Shown here: positions 44,894-53,047 of the stretch, piece by piece
Layout: every line of letters begins with the position of its first letter
Position numbering within the stretch: position 1 is the stretch's first letter
From: Pirellulales bacterium
GTDB taxonomy: Bacteria > Planctomycetota > Planctomycetia > Pirellulales > JACPPG01
Direction: 5' to 3'
Assembly: GCA_036499395.1 (NCBI GenBank)
Contig: DASYDW010000010.1
Coordinates: 216,213 to 280,212 of the forward strand
Length of the DNA: 64,000 bases
Notes under the pieces: model-generated
Seen by the model: only the letters and a program-made list of their open reading frames with translations
What the model was told of the DNA's origin: nothing
Databases searched by the model: none
Position numbers and translations under genes: made by a program

Positions 44894-46306
44894 TTAGATG
44901 TCGTAGTACAGGCAGAACTCGTAAGGATGGGGACGCAGCCGCATGGCGTCGACTTCCTTCTCGGTTTTGTAATTGATCCAGGTGCTGATGACGTCCTCGG
45001 TGAACACGTCGCCGCGCAGCAAGTACTCGTGGTCGGCCTTAAGCGCCGCGAGCGCTTCGTCCAGCGAGCCGGGCGTCTTGGGCACTTCGGCCAGTTCCTC
45101 AGGCGACAGGTCGTAGATGTCCTTGTCGAGCGGCTGGCCTGGAGCAATCTTGTTTTGAATGCCGTCGATCACGGCCATCAACATGGCCGAGAAGGCCAGG
45201 TAAGGATTGCAGCTGGGATCGGGGCAACGGAACTCGACGCGTTTGGCCTTGGGGCTGGCGCTATACATCGGAATGCGGCACGAGGCCGACCGATTGCGCT
45301 GCGAGTAAGCCAGGTTGACTGGTGCCTCGTAGCCGGGCACCAAACGCTTGTAGCTGTTGGTGGTGGGATTGCTGAAGGCCAGGATCGCCGGCGCGTGCTT
45401 CAGCAAGCCGCCGATAGCATACAGAGCCATCTCGCTCAGGCCCGCGTAACCGCTACCGGCAAACAGTGGCTCGCTCCCCTTCCACAACGAGATATGCGTG
45501 TGCATGCCCGACCCATTGTCGCCAAACAGGGGCTTGGGCATGAACGTCACGGTCTTGTTGTACTTCTTGGCGACGTTCTTGATGATGTACTTATACAAGC
45601 ACATCTGGTCGGCCATTCGCACCAGGCTCTGGAATCGCAGGTCGATCTCGCATTGGCCGGCCGTGGCTACTTCGTGGTGTTGGGCCTCGACGTCCATGCC
45701 GCAGTCGATCATCGTCTGCATCATCTCGTTGCGGACGTTCATCAATTGATCCGCCGGAGGGACCGGGAAGTATCCCTCTTTGTGACGCAGCTTGTAGCCC
45801 AGGTTCGGATTCTCGACGCGGCCGCGGTTCCATTCGCCTTCGATGCTGTCCAGGTGGTAGTAGGCTTCGTTGGCGCGGGCGTCGAAACGCACGTCGTCGA
45901 AGACGAAGAACTCAGCCTCGGGGCCGATGTAGCACGTGTCCGCGATGCCGGTGCTCTTCAGGTAATTGACAGCCTTGCGAGCTACGTTGCGCGGATCGCG
46001 CGAGTAGTCTTCGCGCGTGATCGGATCCTGAATGTTGCAGATCATCGAGATCGTGGGCAACGTCGTGAAAGGATCCAGCACCGCCGTCTCGGGCTGCGGC
46101 ACCAGGATCATGTCGCTCTCGTTGATCGCTTGCCAACCACGAATACTCGAGCCGTCGAACCCCAGGCCGTCCTCGAAGACGTCTTCGTCCAGCTTGTTCA
46201 CCGGGATGGTGAAGTGCTGCCAAATGCCGGGAAAATCCATGAACCGCAGGTCGACTGCCTTGACGTCCTTCTCGCGACACAACGCCAGAACTTCTTTGGG
46301 CTTCAT
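44894..46306 (-). CDS. glnA: Glutamine synthetase type I
   Basis: This 470-residue enzyme makes glutamine from glutamate, ammonia and ATP, near the 469 residues of E. coli GlnA. Marks are [18 protein letters not shown], the metal/ammonia site [15 protein letters not shown], the ATP loop [36 protein letters not shown], and [13 protein letters not shown] with the Tyr that is adenylylated in the GSI-beta group. ATG at 46306 has AAAGGAG upstream. A GGCA-TTTGC element upstream resembles a sigma-54 promoter. PII in this window is a likely indirect regulator. Confidence 0.96.
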   Translation of the reverse strand: MKPKEVLALCREKDVKAVDLRFMDFPGIWQHFTIPVNKLDEDVFEDGLGFDGSSIRGWQAINESDMILVPQPETAVLDPFTTLPTISMICNIQDPITREDYSRDPRNVARKAVNYLKSTGIADTCYIGPEAEFFVFDDVRFDARANEAYYHLDSIEGEWNRGRVENPNLGYKLRHKEGYFPVPPADQLMNVRNEMMQTMIDCGMDVEAQHHEVATAGQCEIDLRFQSLVRMADQMCLYKYIIKNVAKKYNKTVTFMPKPLFGDNGSGMHTHISLWKGSEPLFAGSGYAGLSEMALYAIGGLLKHAPAILAFSNPTTNSYKRLVPGYEAPVNLAYSQRNRSASCRIPMYSASPKAKRVEFRCPDPSCNPYLAFSAMLMAVIDGIQNKIAPGQPLDKDIYDLSPEELAEVPKTPGSLDEALAALKADHEYLLRGDVFTEDVISTWINYKTEKEVDAMRLRPHPYEFCLYYDI

Positions 46307-46620
46307 GTTGGCTCCTTTCGCTTCGTAGAACCAGAAGGAGAGATCGACTTGCACCGGGGTTCTCGCACCGGTCCGCCACCGCGATAGCGTGGGCGGAGAT
46401 CGAATGGCCCGGGCAAAAAGCAAATCGAGTTAATACGCAAACCAAATGCCGGCCCGCACCGGCGGAACCCGAATAATAAGACGTAATTGGATGTTTGCAA
46501 TTCGGTTGCAAAAAAAAGCACGAAAAATGAGTGACCGGCGCATTGCCCGAGGCCACAGGCAACGCATGACGCGACTGCCAGCATTCCCACACGCCCACGT
46601 CTTCAACGCGACTAACTAAA
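46307..46620. other. Gap between glnA and the MMPL transporter
   Basis: The 314 bases contain the leader and possible sigma-54 promoter of glnA. An A-run and repeated TTGCAA words near 46490-46510 may add curvature or regulator contacts. No gene seen. Confidence 0.45.
46436..46451 (-). promoter_or_regulatory. Possible sigma-54 promoter of glnA
   Basis: Read leftwards, CGGCATTTGGTTTGCG has GG (46450-46449) and GC (46438-46437) 12 bases apart, with GGCA and TTTGC conserved. It departs from TGGCAC at the first and last bases. A start near 46426 would give a leader of about 120 bases. Confidence 0.4.
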
Positions 46621-49047
46621 TTAGCGAGAATTAGAGTCGCCCGTACTTACGGGCGCGGACTCACTCGCATGCGCGCCATTATGACCGTTGGTCGAGGCGA
46701 CCGCGCGAGGGCTGCGCTCGCGAGGCGAGACGTCCGACGCCTTGGCACGATCACGCCGCCACCACAGGGCCAGAAAGGCGGGAACCAGAATCGGCCTTAC
46801 GACGATCGTGTCGAGCAAGACGCCCAGCGACAGGGCGAAACCGAGTTCGACGATCCCGCGCAGCGTTCCAGTGATCATCGAGATGAAGCTGCCGGCCATG
46901 ATGACGCCGCAACTGGTGATGATCCCGCCGGTGCGGACCACGGCCGCGCGCAGGCCGCCCAGCAGGCCGCGCTGGCGCTGCTCTTCGATCACGCGCGTGA
47001 TCAGGTAAATATTGTAATCCTCGCCGATCGCCACCAGGATCACGAACAAAAACAGCGGCACCTTCCAGTCCAGGCCATCAAAGTCGACATAGGCCCAGCG
47101 GAAGATCAATTCCGTCGCCCCCATCGTCACGTAATAAGTGAACAGCACCGAGAGGACGAGATAGATCGAGATCAACGGACGCCGCACAATCACGATCAGC
47201 ACGCAATACACGGCCAGGCAGACCAGACGCTGGATTAATTGCTGGTCCGAATCGGTAACGGCACGCAGGTCGCGCGTGCCGGCCGTAGGGCCCGAGAAAT
47301 CGAACTCCGCTCCATGCCAAGGGCTCGTCTCGTCGCGCGAGAACTCCAGCATCTGTCCGTTGATCGTTTCGACCAGATTCGCGGCTTCGCGCGAGAACGG
47401 TTCGTAGCGCGTCACGATATCCAGCCGCGTCACCTGTCCCGCGAGGTCCGGCTCCTGCGTCAGATACAACGCCTGGCTGCGCGGATGTTTGCGGGCCGCG
47501 AGCTTGCGTCGCCCGGCGGCCGTGAGCGGAGTGCTGGCCGAACCCGGCTCGTCTCCCAGCGGTTCGGTGATGCTGCGCACGCTTTCCACGCCGTCGATGT
47601 CATACAGAAAGCGGGTCAGCAGCGCGATGTTGCGCTCGCCTTCGGGCGTGTTAAAGGCGCCGTTCTGTTGATTCGCCAGCAACGTGATCGGACCGGTCTC
47701 GCCGGCCGGGAAGTGCCGGCGCACCATCGCGGTGCCGATGACACTGGCGCGATCGCTCGGCAACTCGCGCACCAGGTTGTAGCTGATCGTCACGTCGCGG
47801 TAGCCGACCCAGGCCAAGGGAGCGAGCGCCGCGATGCTGACGATCAGGATCGTCGCAGGCCGCGCCATGATCAGGCCGCTCAGCCAACTCCAAAAGCCGC
47901 TTTCGATCGCCCGGCCATCATGATCGCGGCGTGCCGCGGGCAAAGCCTGGACGTCAGACGGCCAAAACACCAGTCGCCCCGTCGCACGCAACACCGCGGG
48001 CGCCAGCGTCAGGCAGGCCAGCAGCGTCACGAAGAGAGATATCGCAATCGTCGGCCCGCTATTCGAGAACTTGCCGAAATCGGCAAAGAACATCATTCCC
48101 AGCCCGACGATCGCCGTCAGGGCGCTCGCGACCACGGCCTCGCCCGTATGCGACACCGCCGCGGCCACGGCACGATGATGGTCCAGTCCGCGCTCGAGCT
48201 CTTCCCGATAGCGCGCAATGAGAAACAGGCAGTAGTCAGTCCCCGAACCGAACAGCACCACGACGACGAAAATCTTCGTCGTCTTGAAGATCTTGTAATG
48301 GCACCACTCGAAGCCGGGCACGGTGCCAAGTTGCGACAACAGCGCGACCAATCCCATCGCGATCACGACCGAGATCATGATCGCGGCCAAGGGGATGATC
48401 GTCAGCAGCGGCGCCCGATAAACCACCAAGAGGATCACAACCACCAGGATAACGGTCGCCAGTTCAATATTGCGGATGCTGTCTTCGGCTGCGGCCAGCA
48501 TGTCGCCGCCAATCGCTGCCGAGCCCGATATGCCCATCTCCAAACCGGCGGGAAAATCGGACTCCTGGCGAACGTCGTCCAGCTTCTTTTCGATGTGTTC
48601 CAGGCTGGCGATATTGGCGAAGGTCATGAACTCGCGCCCGAGATTCACCATCACGAGCGCCGCCTTACCGTCAGGGCTGACAAGTCGGCGCCCCACGACT
48701 TCACTCTTGGGCGTGACGACGCTGATGACCGGCAGCTCGTGATCGTTCTCGCCCGAGAACCAGGCGGCCACGTGTTCGACCGTGGCGCGATCTTGCGGCG
48801 TGAGCCCGCTCTCGCGCTCGAAGACGACCACGAATTGACTCTTCGCACGATTGTGCGGAAAGGCCTGTTCCATCAAGTGCTCGGCGCGCACAGTCGTCAT
48901 GCGCGCCGGCAAATAGGCCAGATCGCCGTCGTTGGTCACCGCGTCCCAAGCCGGCGCAATCCAGCGAACCGTGGGAACGAGTGCGGCCCAGACGACGATG
49001 ATCGCCAACCAGTGTCGCGCCACGAACTCGCCAAGTCGGTTGTACAT
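46621..49047 (-). CDS. MMPL/RND family transporter
   Basis: This 808-residue inner-membrane protein has two similar halves, each with one span, an outer domain and a block of five more spans, the usual RND plan. Marks in the first block are FVVVVLFGSGTDYCLFLIAR with the Gly-Thr-Asp-Tyr motif, and in the second FLFVILVAIGEDYNIYLITR with the matching G-E-D-Y. These hold the proton-relay Asp and Tyr of the MmpL/HpnN group. Lipids or hopanoids are frequent cargo in this group; the cargo here is unknown. It ends in a polar, Ser-rich cytoplasmic tail. Confidence 0.9.
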   Translation of the reverse strand: MYNRLGEFVARHWLAIIVVWAALVPTVRWIAPAWDAVTNDGDLAYLPARMTTVRAEHLMEQAFPHNRAKSQFVVVFERESGLTPQDRATVEHVAAWFSGENDHELPVISVVTPKSEVVGRRLVSPDGKAALVMVNLGREFMTFANIASLEHIEKKLDDVRQESDFPAGLEMGISGSAAIGGDMLAAAEDSIRNIELATVILVVVILLVVYRAPLLTIIPLAAIMISVVIAMGLVALLSQLGTVPGFEWCHYKIFKTTKIFVVVVLFGSGTDYCLFLIARYREELERGLDHHRAVAAAVSHTGEAVVASALTAIVGLGMMFFADFGKFSNSGPTIAISLFVTLLACLTLAPAVLRATGRLVFWPSDVQALPAARRDHDGRAIESGFWSWLSGLIMARPATILIVSIAALAPLAWVGYRDVTISYNLVRELPSDRASVIGTAMVRRHFPAGETGPITLLANQQNGAFNTPEGERNIALLTRFLYDIDGVESVRSITEPLGDEPGSASTPLTAAGRRKLAARKHPRSQALYLTQEPDLAGQVTRLDIVTRYEPFSREAANLVETINGQMLEFSRDETSPWHGAEFDFSGPTAGTRDLRAVTDSDQQLIQRLVCLAVYCVLIVIVRRPLISIYLVLSVLFTYYVTMGATELIFRWAYVDFDGLDWKVPLFLFVILVAIGEDYNIYLITRVIEEQRQRGLLGGLRAAVVRTGGIITSCGVIMAGSFISMITGTLRGIVELGFALSLGVLLDTIVVRPILVPAFLALWWRRDRAKASDVSPRERSPRAVASTNGHNGAHASESAPVSTGDSNSR

Positions 49048-49350
49048 GCGGGGCTTCGACCGGTTCGCTAGCGGAATCGAGCGGAGAAACGTCGAGCGAT
49101 TGAAGAATCGCCCAGGGGGGACCAGAGGTCGATCCTACCCGCTTCGCGCAAGCCATCCAAGCCGCCGGTCGATGGGATTTGCGGCAAGAGTGCCGGTAGA
49201 ACCGACAAATCAACCGCCGCTTGCGCAATGTGACAGCAGACAAGCGGGCTTTTTAACGGTTATGCCCCATACGGGCGAGTCGATGGGAAGTGGAGAGAGG
49301 AACCGCCGGGTGCCCCATCTACGGCCCCGCCCGAAATCAGAGAGGCGGCC
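49048..49350. other. Intergenic region, nothing recognised
   Basis: These 303 bases lie upstream of the transporter and downstream of the methyltransferase gene on the same strand. No gene, hairpin with T-run or repeat family was seen. Confidence 0.4.
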
Positions 49351-50004
49351 TTAGCCGGGCAGGTGAACGAACCAGGAAGGAAAGTCCGGCTCTTCGGAGA
49401 TCCATACGGGCAGGCCGCGCTCGGCCGCCCACTCGTCAACGGCGCACTTTACACCGTACTGTCCCTCGACGCGCAGTTGATCGATGTAATCATGGCCGGC
49501 CAGGAAGCCGCCTGGGCGTACCTTGGGCGCCCAGCACGCCAGGTCTTCGCAGACCGCTTCGTAATGATGCTGGGCGTCGATATAGACGAAGTCGAGTTCA
49601 CGATTGCCGAACAACGTCGAACCTTCAAGAGACGTCAGTCGATGCAGATGGTGACGGCCGCGGAAACGCGCCAACCGACGTTGCGTCTCGGCGTACCGCT
49701 GATCTTGCTCGGCCTGCGTGACATTGTCCCGATCGACGTAACTGCTCTCGGCCGTGAAATCTCGCCACGGGTCGACGCAATGCAGCATTTTTCCGTTCCA
49801 GCCGCTCAATAGCCGGTGCGCGTACGTTCCTCGGCAAGTGCCGACTTCAACCCCTTCGCCAGCAAGGCCGAAGTAATTGAGCAAGTAAGGAAAGTCGTTG
49901 CGGTGCGGAACGCGTACCCCGCGTCCGAGACGCCAGCTAGCGCGCACGATGCTGCGGTGAGCATTGTTTACCGCGCGCCCCAATTCAGCAGTCAGGCTGG
50001 GCAT
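49351..50004 (-). CDS. Class I SAM-dependent methyltransferase
   Basis: This 217-residue protein has the glycine-rich AdoMet site GEGVEVGTCRGTYAHRLL, an acidic second-strand end (MLHCVDPW), and ELDFVYIDAQHHYEAVCEDL followed by RPGGFLAGHDYID, the pattern of the Methyltransf_24 group, often sugar or lipid linked. Neighbours give no hint of substrate. The assignment to fold is firm; the reaction partner is unknown. Confidence 0.8.
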   Translation of the reverse strand: MPSLTAELGRAVNNAHRSIVRASWRLGRGVRVPHRNDFPYLLNYFGLAGEGVEVGTCRGTYAHRLLSGWNGKMLHCVDPWRDFTAESSYVDRDNVTQAEQDQRYAETQRRLARFRGRHHLHRLTSLEGSTLFGNRELDFVYIDAQHHYEAVCEDLACWAPKVRPGGFLAGHDYIDQLRVEGQYGVKCAVDEWAAERGLPVWISEEPDFPSWFVHLPG

Positions 50005-50234
50005 TGGTCCACCTTTTCCATGATGTCAAAAACTATCGCGCGTTATGACGCCGCAGGATGGCCCGACTTTCAACCTATGGGCGCGCAGGGTCCCGGTTAC
50101 TACTGCCCCAAGCGGCGGCAACTATCCTCCAAAGGCGACGATTGGGTCAAGACCGATTGACCGGTGCTATCACCGAGAAAAGCGAAGCCGGAGTTTGTCA
50201 GGGCGCGTCGACGGCACCCCTTTGAGCTCGTCAC

Positions 50235-51194
50235 TTATTGCGGGGTGACAGCATTTAAGATCGCCCGCAGGTCATCCTCTGACGTGTCAGAGCAGTATTG
50301 CAGTTTGACCAGATTTTCATTTGCGTCGCGCGGCTCGAACCGCTGCCACAAGGAATCAAAAGGGTCAACTTCGAGTCTCCCTATCTTGCGCTGGTACTTC
50401 GAAACAATCGGCGAATCGCCGCCCGACGAATTCCCGTCCGCGGCAGTGCCGATCATGCCAAGGGCCAAAGTGTCGGGGCTGTATAAGCTGCCGCGCGTGA
50501 TGATCCAGACCCTAATCGCCTTGCTGTACTGCTTCGCGATACTCATCTCCTCGTACTGGCGGATCGCTCGCCTCGCAACGGATTGGACATCGCCACTCAG
50601 CCTTGGCAGTTGCAAATTTCCGGCCAAGAGAACCAGCCCCAATACCTGATATCTACGGCCTATCAACGTGGCGTGCTTGACATTGCCGTCGTCGGACGTC
50701 ACAAACTGCGGGCCCATGCGCCTTCGTTGATCGAGCGTCAAACCTGGATCATAGGATTCAAGGCAATCCTCATAGAGCAGGTTGTACTCCTTCAGCGCTA
50801 TTTGCAGTTGCTCCTGGATCAGCATGCTCGCCCGCAGCTTCGGCATCACGGCCAGTTCTTGGTATGCTTTTCGAATACGGCGCAGGCGCATAAGGAGATA
50901 GATGTCATCCGTCCCGTGATGGGATCGTAGCGGTAAGGCCAACGTGATGGTTTCGTTTTGCTCGAACTCCCACTCGTAATCCATCAAGCACAGACGTTCG
51001 AGCGATTTCTCTGTGGATTCAAGCTTTAGCGCGGCCACCTTTTTTTGGAGCCTCGCGGTTATCCGATCCGCAGCGCGATCTTTGTCGGCGGCGGAGCAGC
51101 GGTTCGCCTGCAGTGAAAGTGCGAGGGCCACCACACCAGCGAACGTAGCCACGCATACGCTCAGTTTCGTTGCACGCGGGCGTATTCTGGACAT
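50235..51194 (-). CDS. Exported hypothetical protein, helical
   Basis: This 319-residue protein begins MSRIRPRATKLSVCVATFAG, a basic start with a signal peptide ending near CSAAD. A largely helical domain follows (e.g. DDIYLLMRLRRIRKAYQELA and MLIQEQLQIALKEYN), ending in an acidic stretch. The ATG at 51194 is chosen because GAGGT lies close upstream; earlier in-frame ATGs at 51212 and 51239 have none. No family recognised. Confidence 0.6.
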   Translation of the reverse strand: MSRIRPRATKLSVCVATFAGVVALALSLQANRCSAADKDRAADRITARLQKKVAALKLESTEKSLERLCLMDYEWEFEQNETITLALPLRSHHGTDDIYLLMRLRRIRKAYQELAVMPKLRASMLIQEQLQIALKEYNLLYEDCLESYDPGLTLDQRRRMGPQFVTSDDGNVKHATLIGRRYQVLGLVLLAGNLQLPRLSGDVQSVARRAIRQYEEMSIAKQYSKAIRVWIITRGSLYSPDTLALGMIGTAADGNSSGGDSPIVSKYQRKIGRLEVDPFDSLWQRFEPRDANENLVKLQYCSDTSEDDLRAILNAVTPQ

Positions 51195-51336
51195 CCGAGG
51201 ACCTCGCGACATTGATGGCGAAGGCACTGCCGTCATCATAAACCGGTCGCGGCGGCGAAGTCACAGCATGTTTTGCGGACATTACGAGAATGCTATATAT
51301 GACCGCGTCAGCAATATCCCCTGAGAGACACGCATC

Positions 51337-52626
51337 ATGTCCGACGCCCTGCGCCAGCGACTTTTCGCCGAACTGGACCAATTGGTCCTGGTCGATCCCC
51401 ACACGCATATCAATCCTCACGCGCCGGCCTCGACCACGCTGGCCGACGTGCTGGGCTATCACTACTACACCGAACTGGCCCACTCAGCCGGCATGCCCAA
51501 GGCGCAGATCGAAGAACCGGGGCTCGATCCGAAAGAAAAAGTGCGCCGGCTCGTCGAGAACCTGGCACCGCTCGACAACACGATTCAATACAGTTGGCTC
51601 GTCGAGATGGCCCGCGAGCTGTTAGGCTTTTCGGCCGATCGAGTCACGACCGAAAACTGGGAATCGCTCTATGACACGGCGGCCGCGAAAATGCGCGCCC
51701 CGGATTGGGCCGCGCAAGTGCTCGCAAAGAGTCGCCTGGAAGCGGTCTTCCTGACCAATGATTTCGATGATCCGCTACAGGGCTTCGATACGAAGCTCTA
51801 CGTCCCCTGTTTGCGCACGGATGATCTGGTATTTCATCTCGGCAAGCCCGAGGTGCGAGCCCGGCTCGAAAGAGCCACGGGCTCGGGGGCCAACACGGCG
51901 GCCGAACTGCGCAAGGCGATCGGCAAGCTGTTCGAGCACTTTAAGCGGTCCGGGGCCCGGGCGTGCGCGATTTCGCTGCCACCGGATTTCGCACCGACCA
52001 AGGTCAGCGGCGCCGCGGCCGACGTGGCGCTGGCTGCTTTGAAAACTCACGGCGTTGACGCGCCGGCCGAGCGCCGTCGCGAGGCGTCGAATTTCGTTTT
52101 CTGGACGCTGGCCGAGCATTGCGCCGAATATCATCTGCCCTTCGACCTGATGATCGGCGTGAATCGGGCCGTTTACCAGGCAGGGGTCTATCAGGGGCAG
52201 GATCTCTACGACAGCCGAGTGTCGTTGATCCAATATCGCGAGCTGTTCAATGCTTTTCCGCAGGTCGTGTTTCCGGTCTCGGTGCTGGCCAGCGTCACGA
52301 ATCAGGAACTCGCCAGCTATAGCTGGATCTTTCCGAACATCGTCACGCATGGGCATTGGTGGTACTCGAACACGCCGACGTTCATCGAGCACGATACCTC
52401 GGCCCGTCTCGAGGCGGTCCCCCGCACCAAGCAGATCGGCTACTACAGCGACATGTACAAGCTGGAGTTCGCCCTGCCGAAGTTCGCCATGTACAAGCGC
52501 ATCCTGGCCAAGGTGCTGGCCGAGCGGTACTGCGTCGATCGCGGCTGGAGCGAAGAGCGGGCCGTCGACCTCGGTCGGCAGGTCCTGCGAGGCAATGTCG
52601 AACGAACGTTCTTCGCCGAACACTAG
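51337..52626 (+). CDS. Uronate-isomerase-like amidohydrolase
   Basis: This 429-residue TIM-barrel protein has the metal-binding H-x-H in LVLVDPHTHINPHAP, then WESLYDTAAAKMR, FLTNDFDDPLQGFD and later IVTHGHWWYSN, in the style of glucuronate isomerase (UxaC). UxaC converts glucuronate to fructuronate or galacturonate to tagaturonate; whether this member does is not certain, since planctomycetes hold several diverged copies. No uronate-pathway partner gene is beside it. A single-gene unit on the plus strand. Confidence 0.78.
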   Translation: MSDALRQRLFAELDQLVLVDPHTHINPHAPASTTLADVLGYHYYTELAHSAGMPKAQIEEPGLDPKEKVRRLVENLAPLDNTIQYSWLVEMARELLGFSADRVTTENWESLYDTAAAKMRAPDWAAQVLAKSRLEAVFLTNDFDDPLQGFDTKLYVPCLRTDDLVFHLGKPEVRARLERATGSGANTAAELRKAIGKLFEHFKRSGARACAISLPPDFAPTKVSGAAADVALAALKTHGVDAPAERRREASNFVFWTLAEHCAEYHLPFDLMIGVNRAVYQAGVYQGQDLYDSRVSLIQYRELFNAFPQVVFPVSVLASVTNQELASYSWIFPNIVTHGHWWYSNTPTFIEHDTSARLEAVPRTKQIGYYSDMYKLEFALPKFAMYKRILAKVLAERYCVDRGWSEERAVDLGRQVLRGNVERTFFAEH

Positions 52627-53047
52627 TCGCGAGAGAACGCGAACGAATGGCCGCCAGCACAAGCTGACTTAAATGTAATGCGGCTCTTGAACCGCGCCCC
52701 GTCAGGCGGTACACAAGGGCAATACTCGCCAACGTTTGCGTACCGTCGTTATGGTCGTGGACGGCTCCCCCGGTCCGATGGGCTTTACGCCCGCGGGGGT
52801 CGGTCCGATAATAGGGCCGGATTGTCGAGCGCAACACCTTTGCATTGAAGGAGATTTCGCAGCCTGCACGTGTCGCGCCGCTCCCTCGGTAAGGTCCGTC
52901 ATCGCCCGCCCACCTCGCGTCCCCGGTCAAGCCCTAAGAACGGCCCAACCGGACGAGACCGAACGAATGATGGCCTAAGATTTTAGGAACGAAACGAGGA
53001 TCTCGGATCCCGCTCGTCGGGTTCGTGCTCCCACGGAGGTCGGCTAC
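52627..53047. other. Intergenic region before aceE
   Basis: The 421 bases hold no gene with motifs. The right end carries a good GGAGGT ribosome site for aceE. No hairpin with a T-run was seen after the isomerase-like gene. Confidence 0.4.

Noticed and set aside
44849..46387. 512-codon frame opposite glnA
   Set aside because: It mirrors glnA on the other strand with no motif of its own; long antisense frames are common in GC-rich coding DNA.
47239..49071. 610-codon frame opposite the MMPL transporter
   Set aside because: Arg/His/Gln-rich product without domain marks, wholly antisense to a clear transporter gene.
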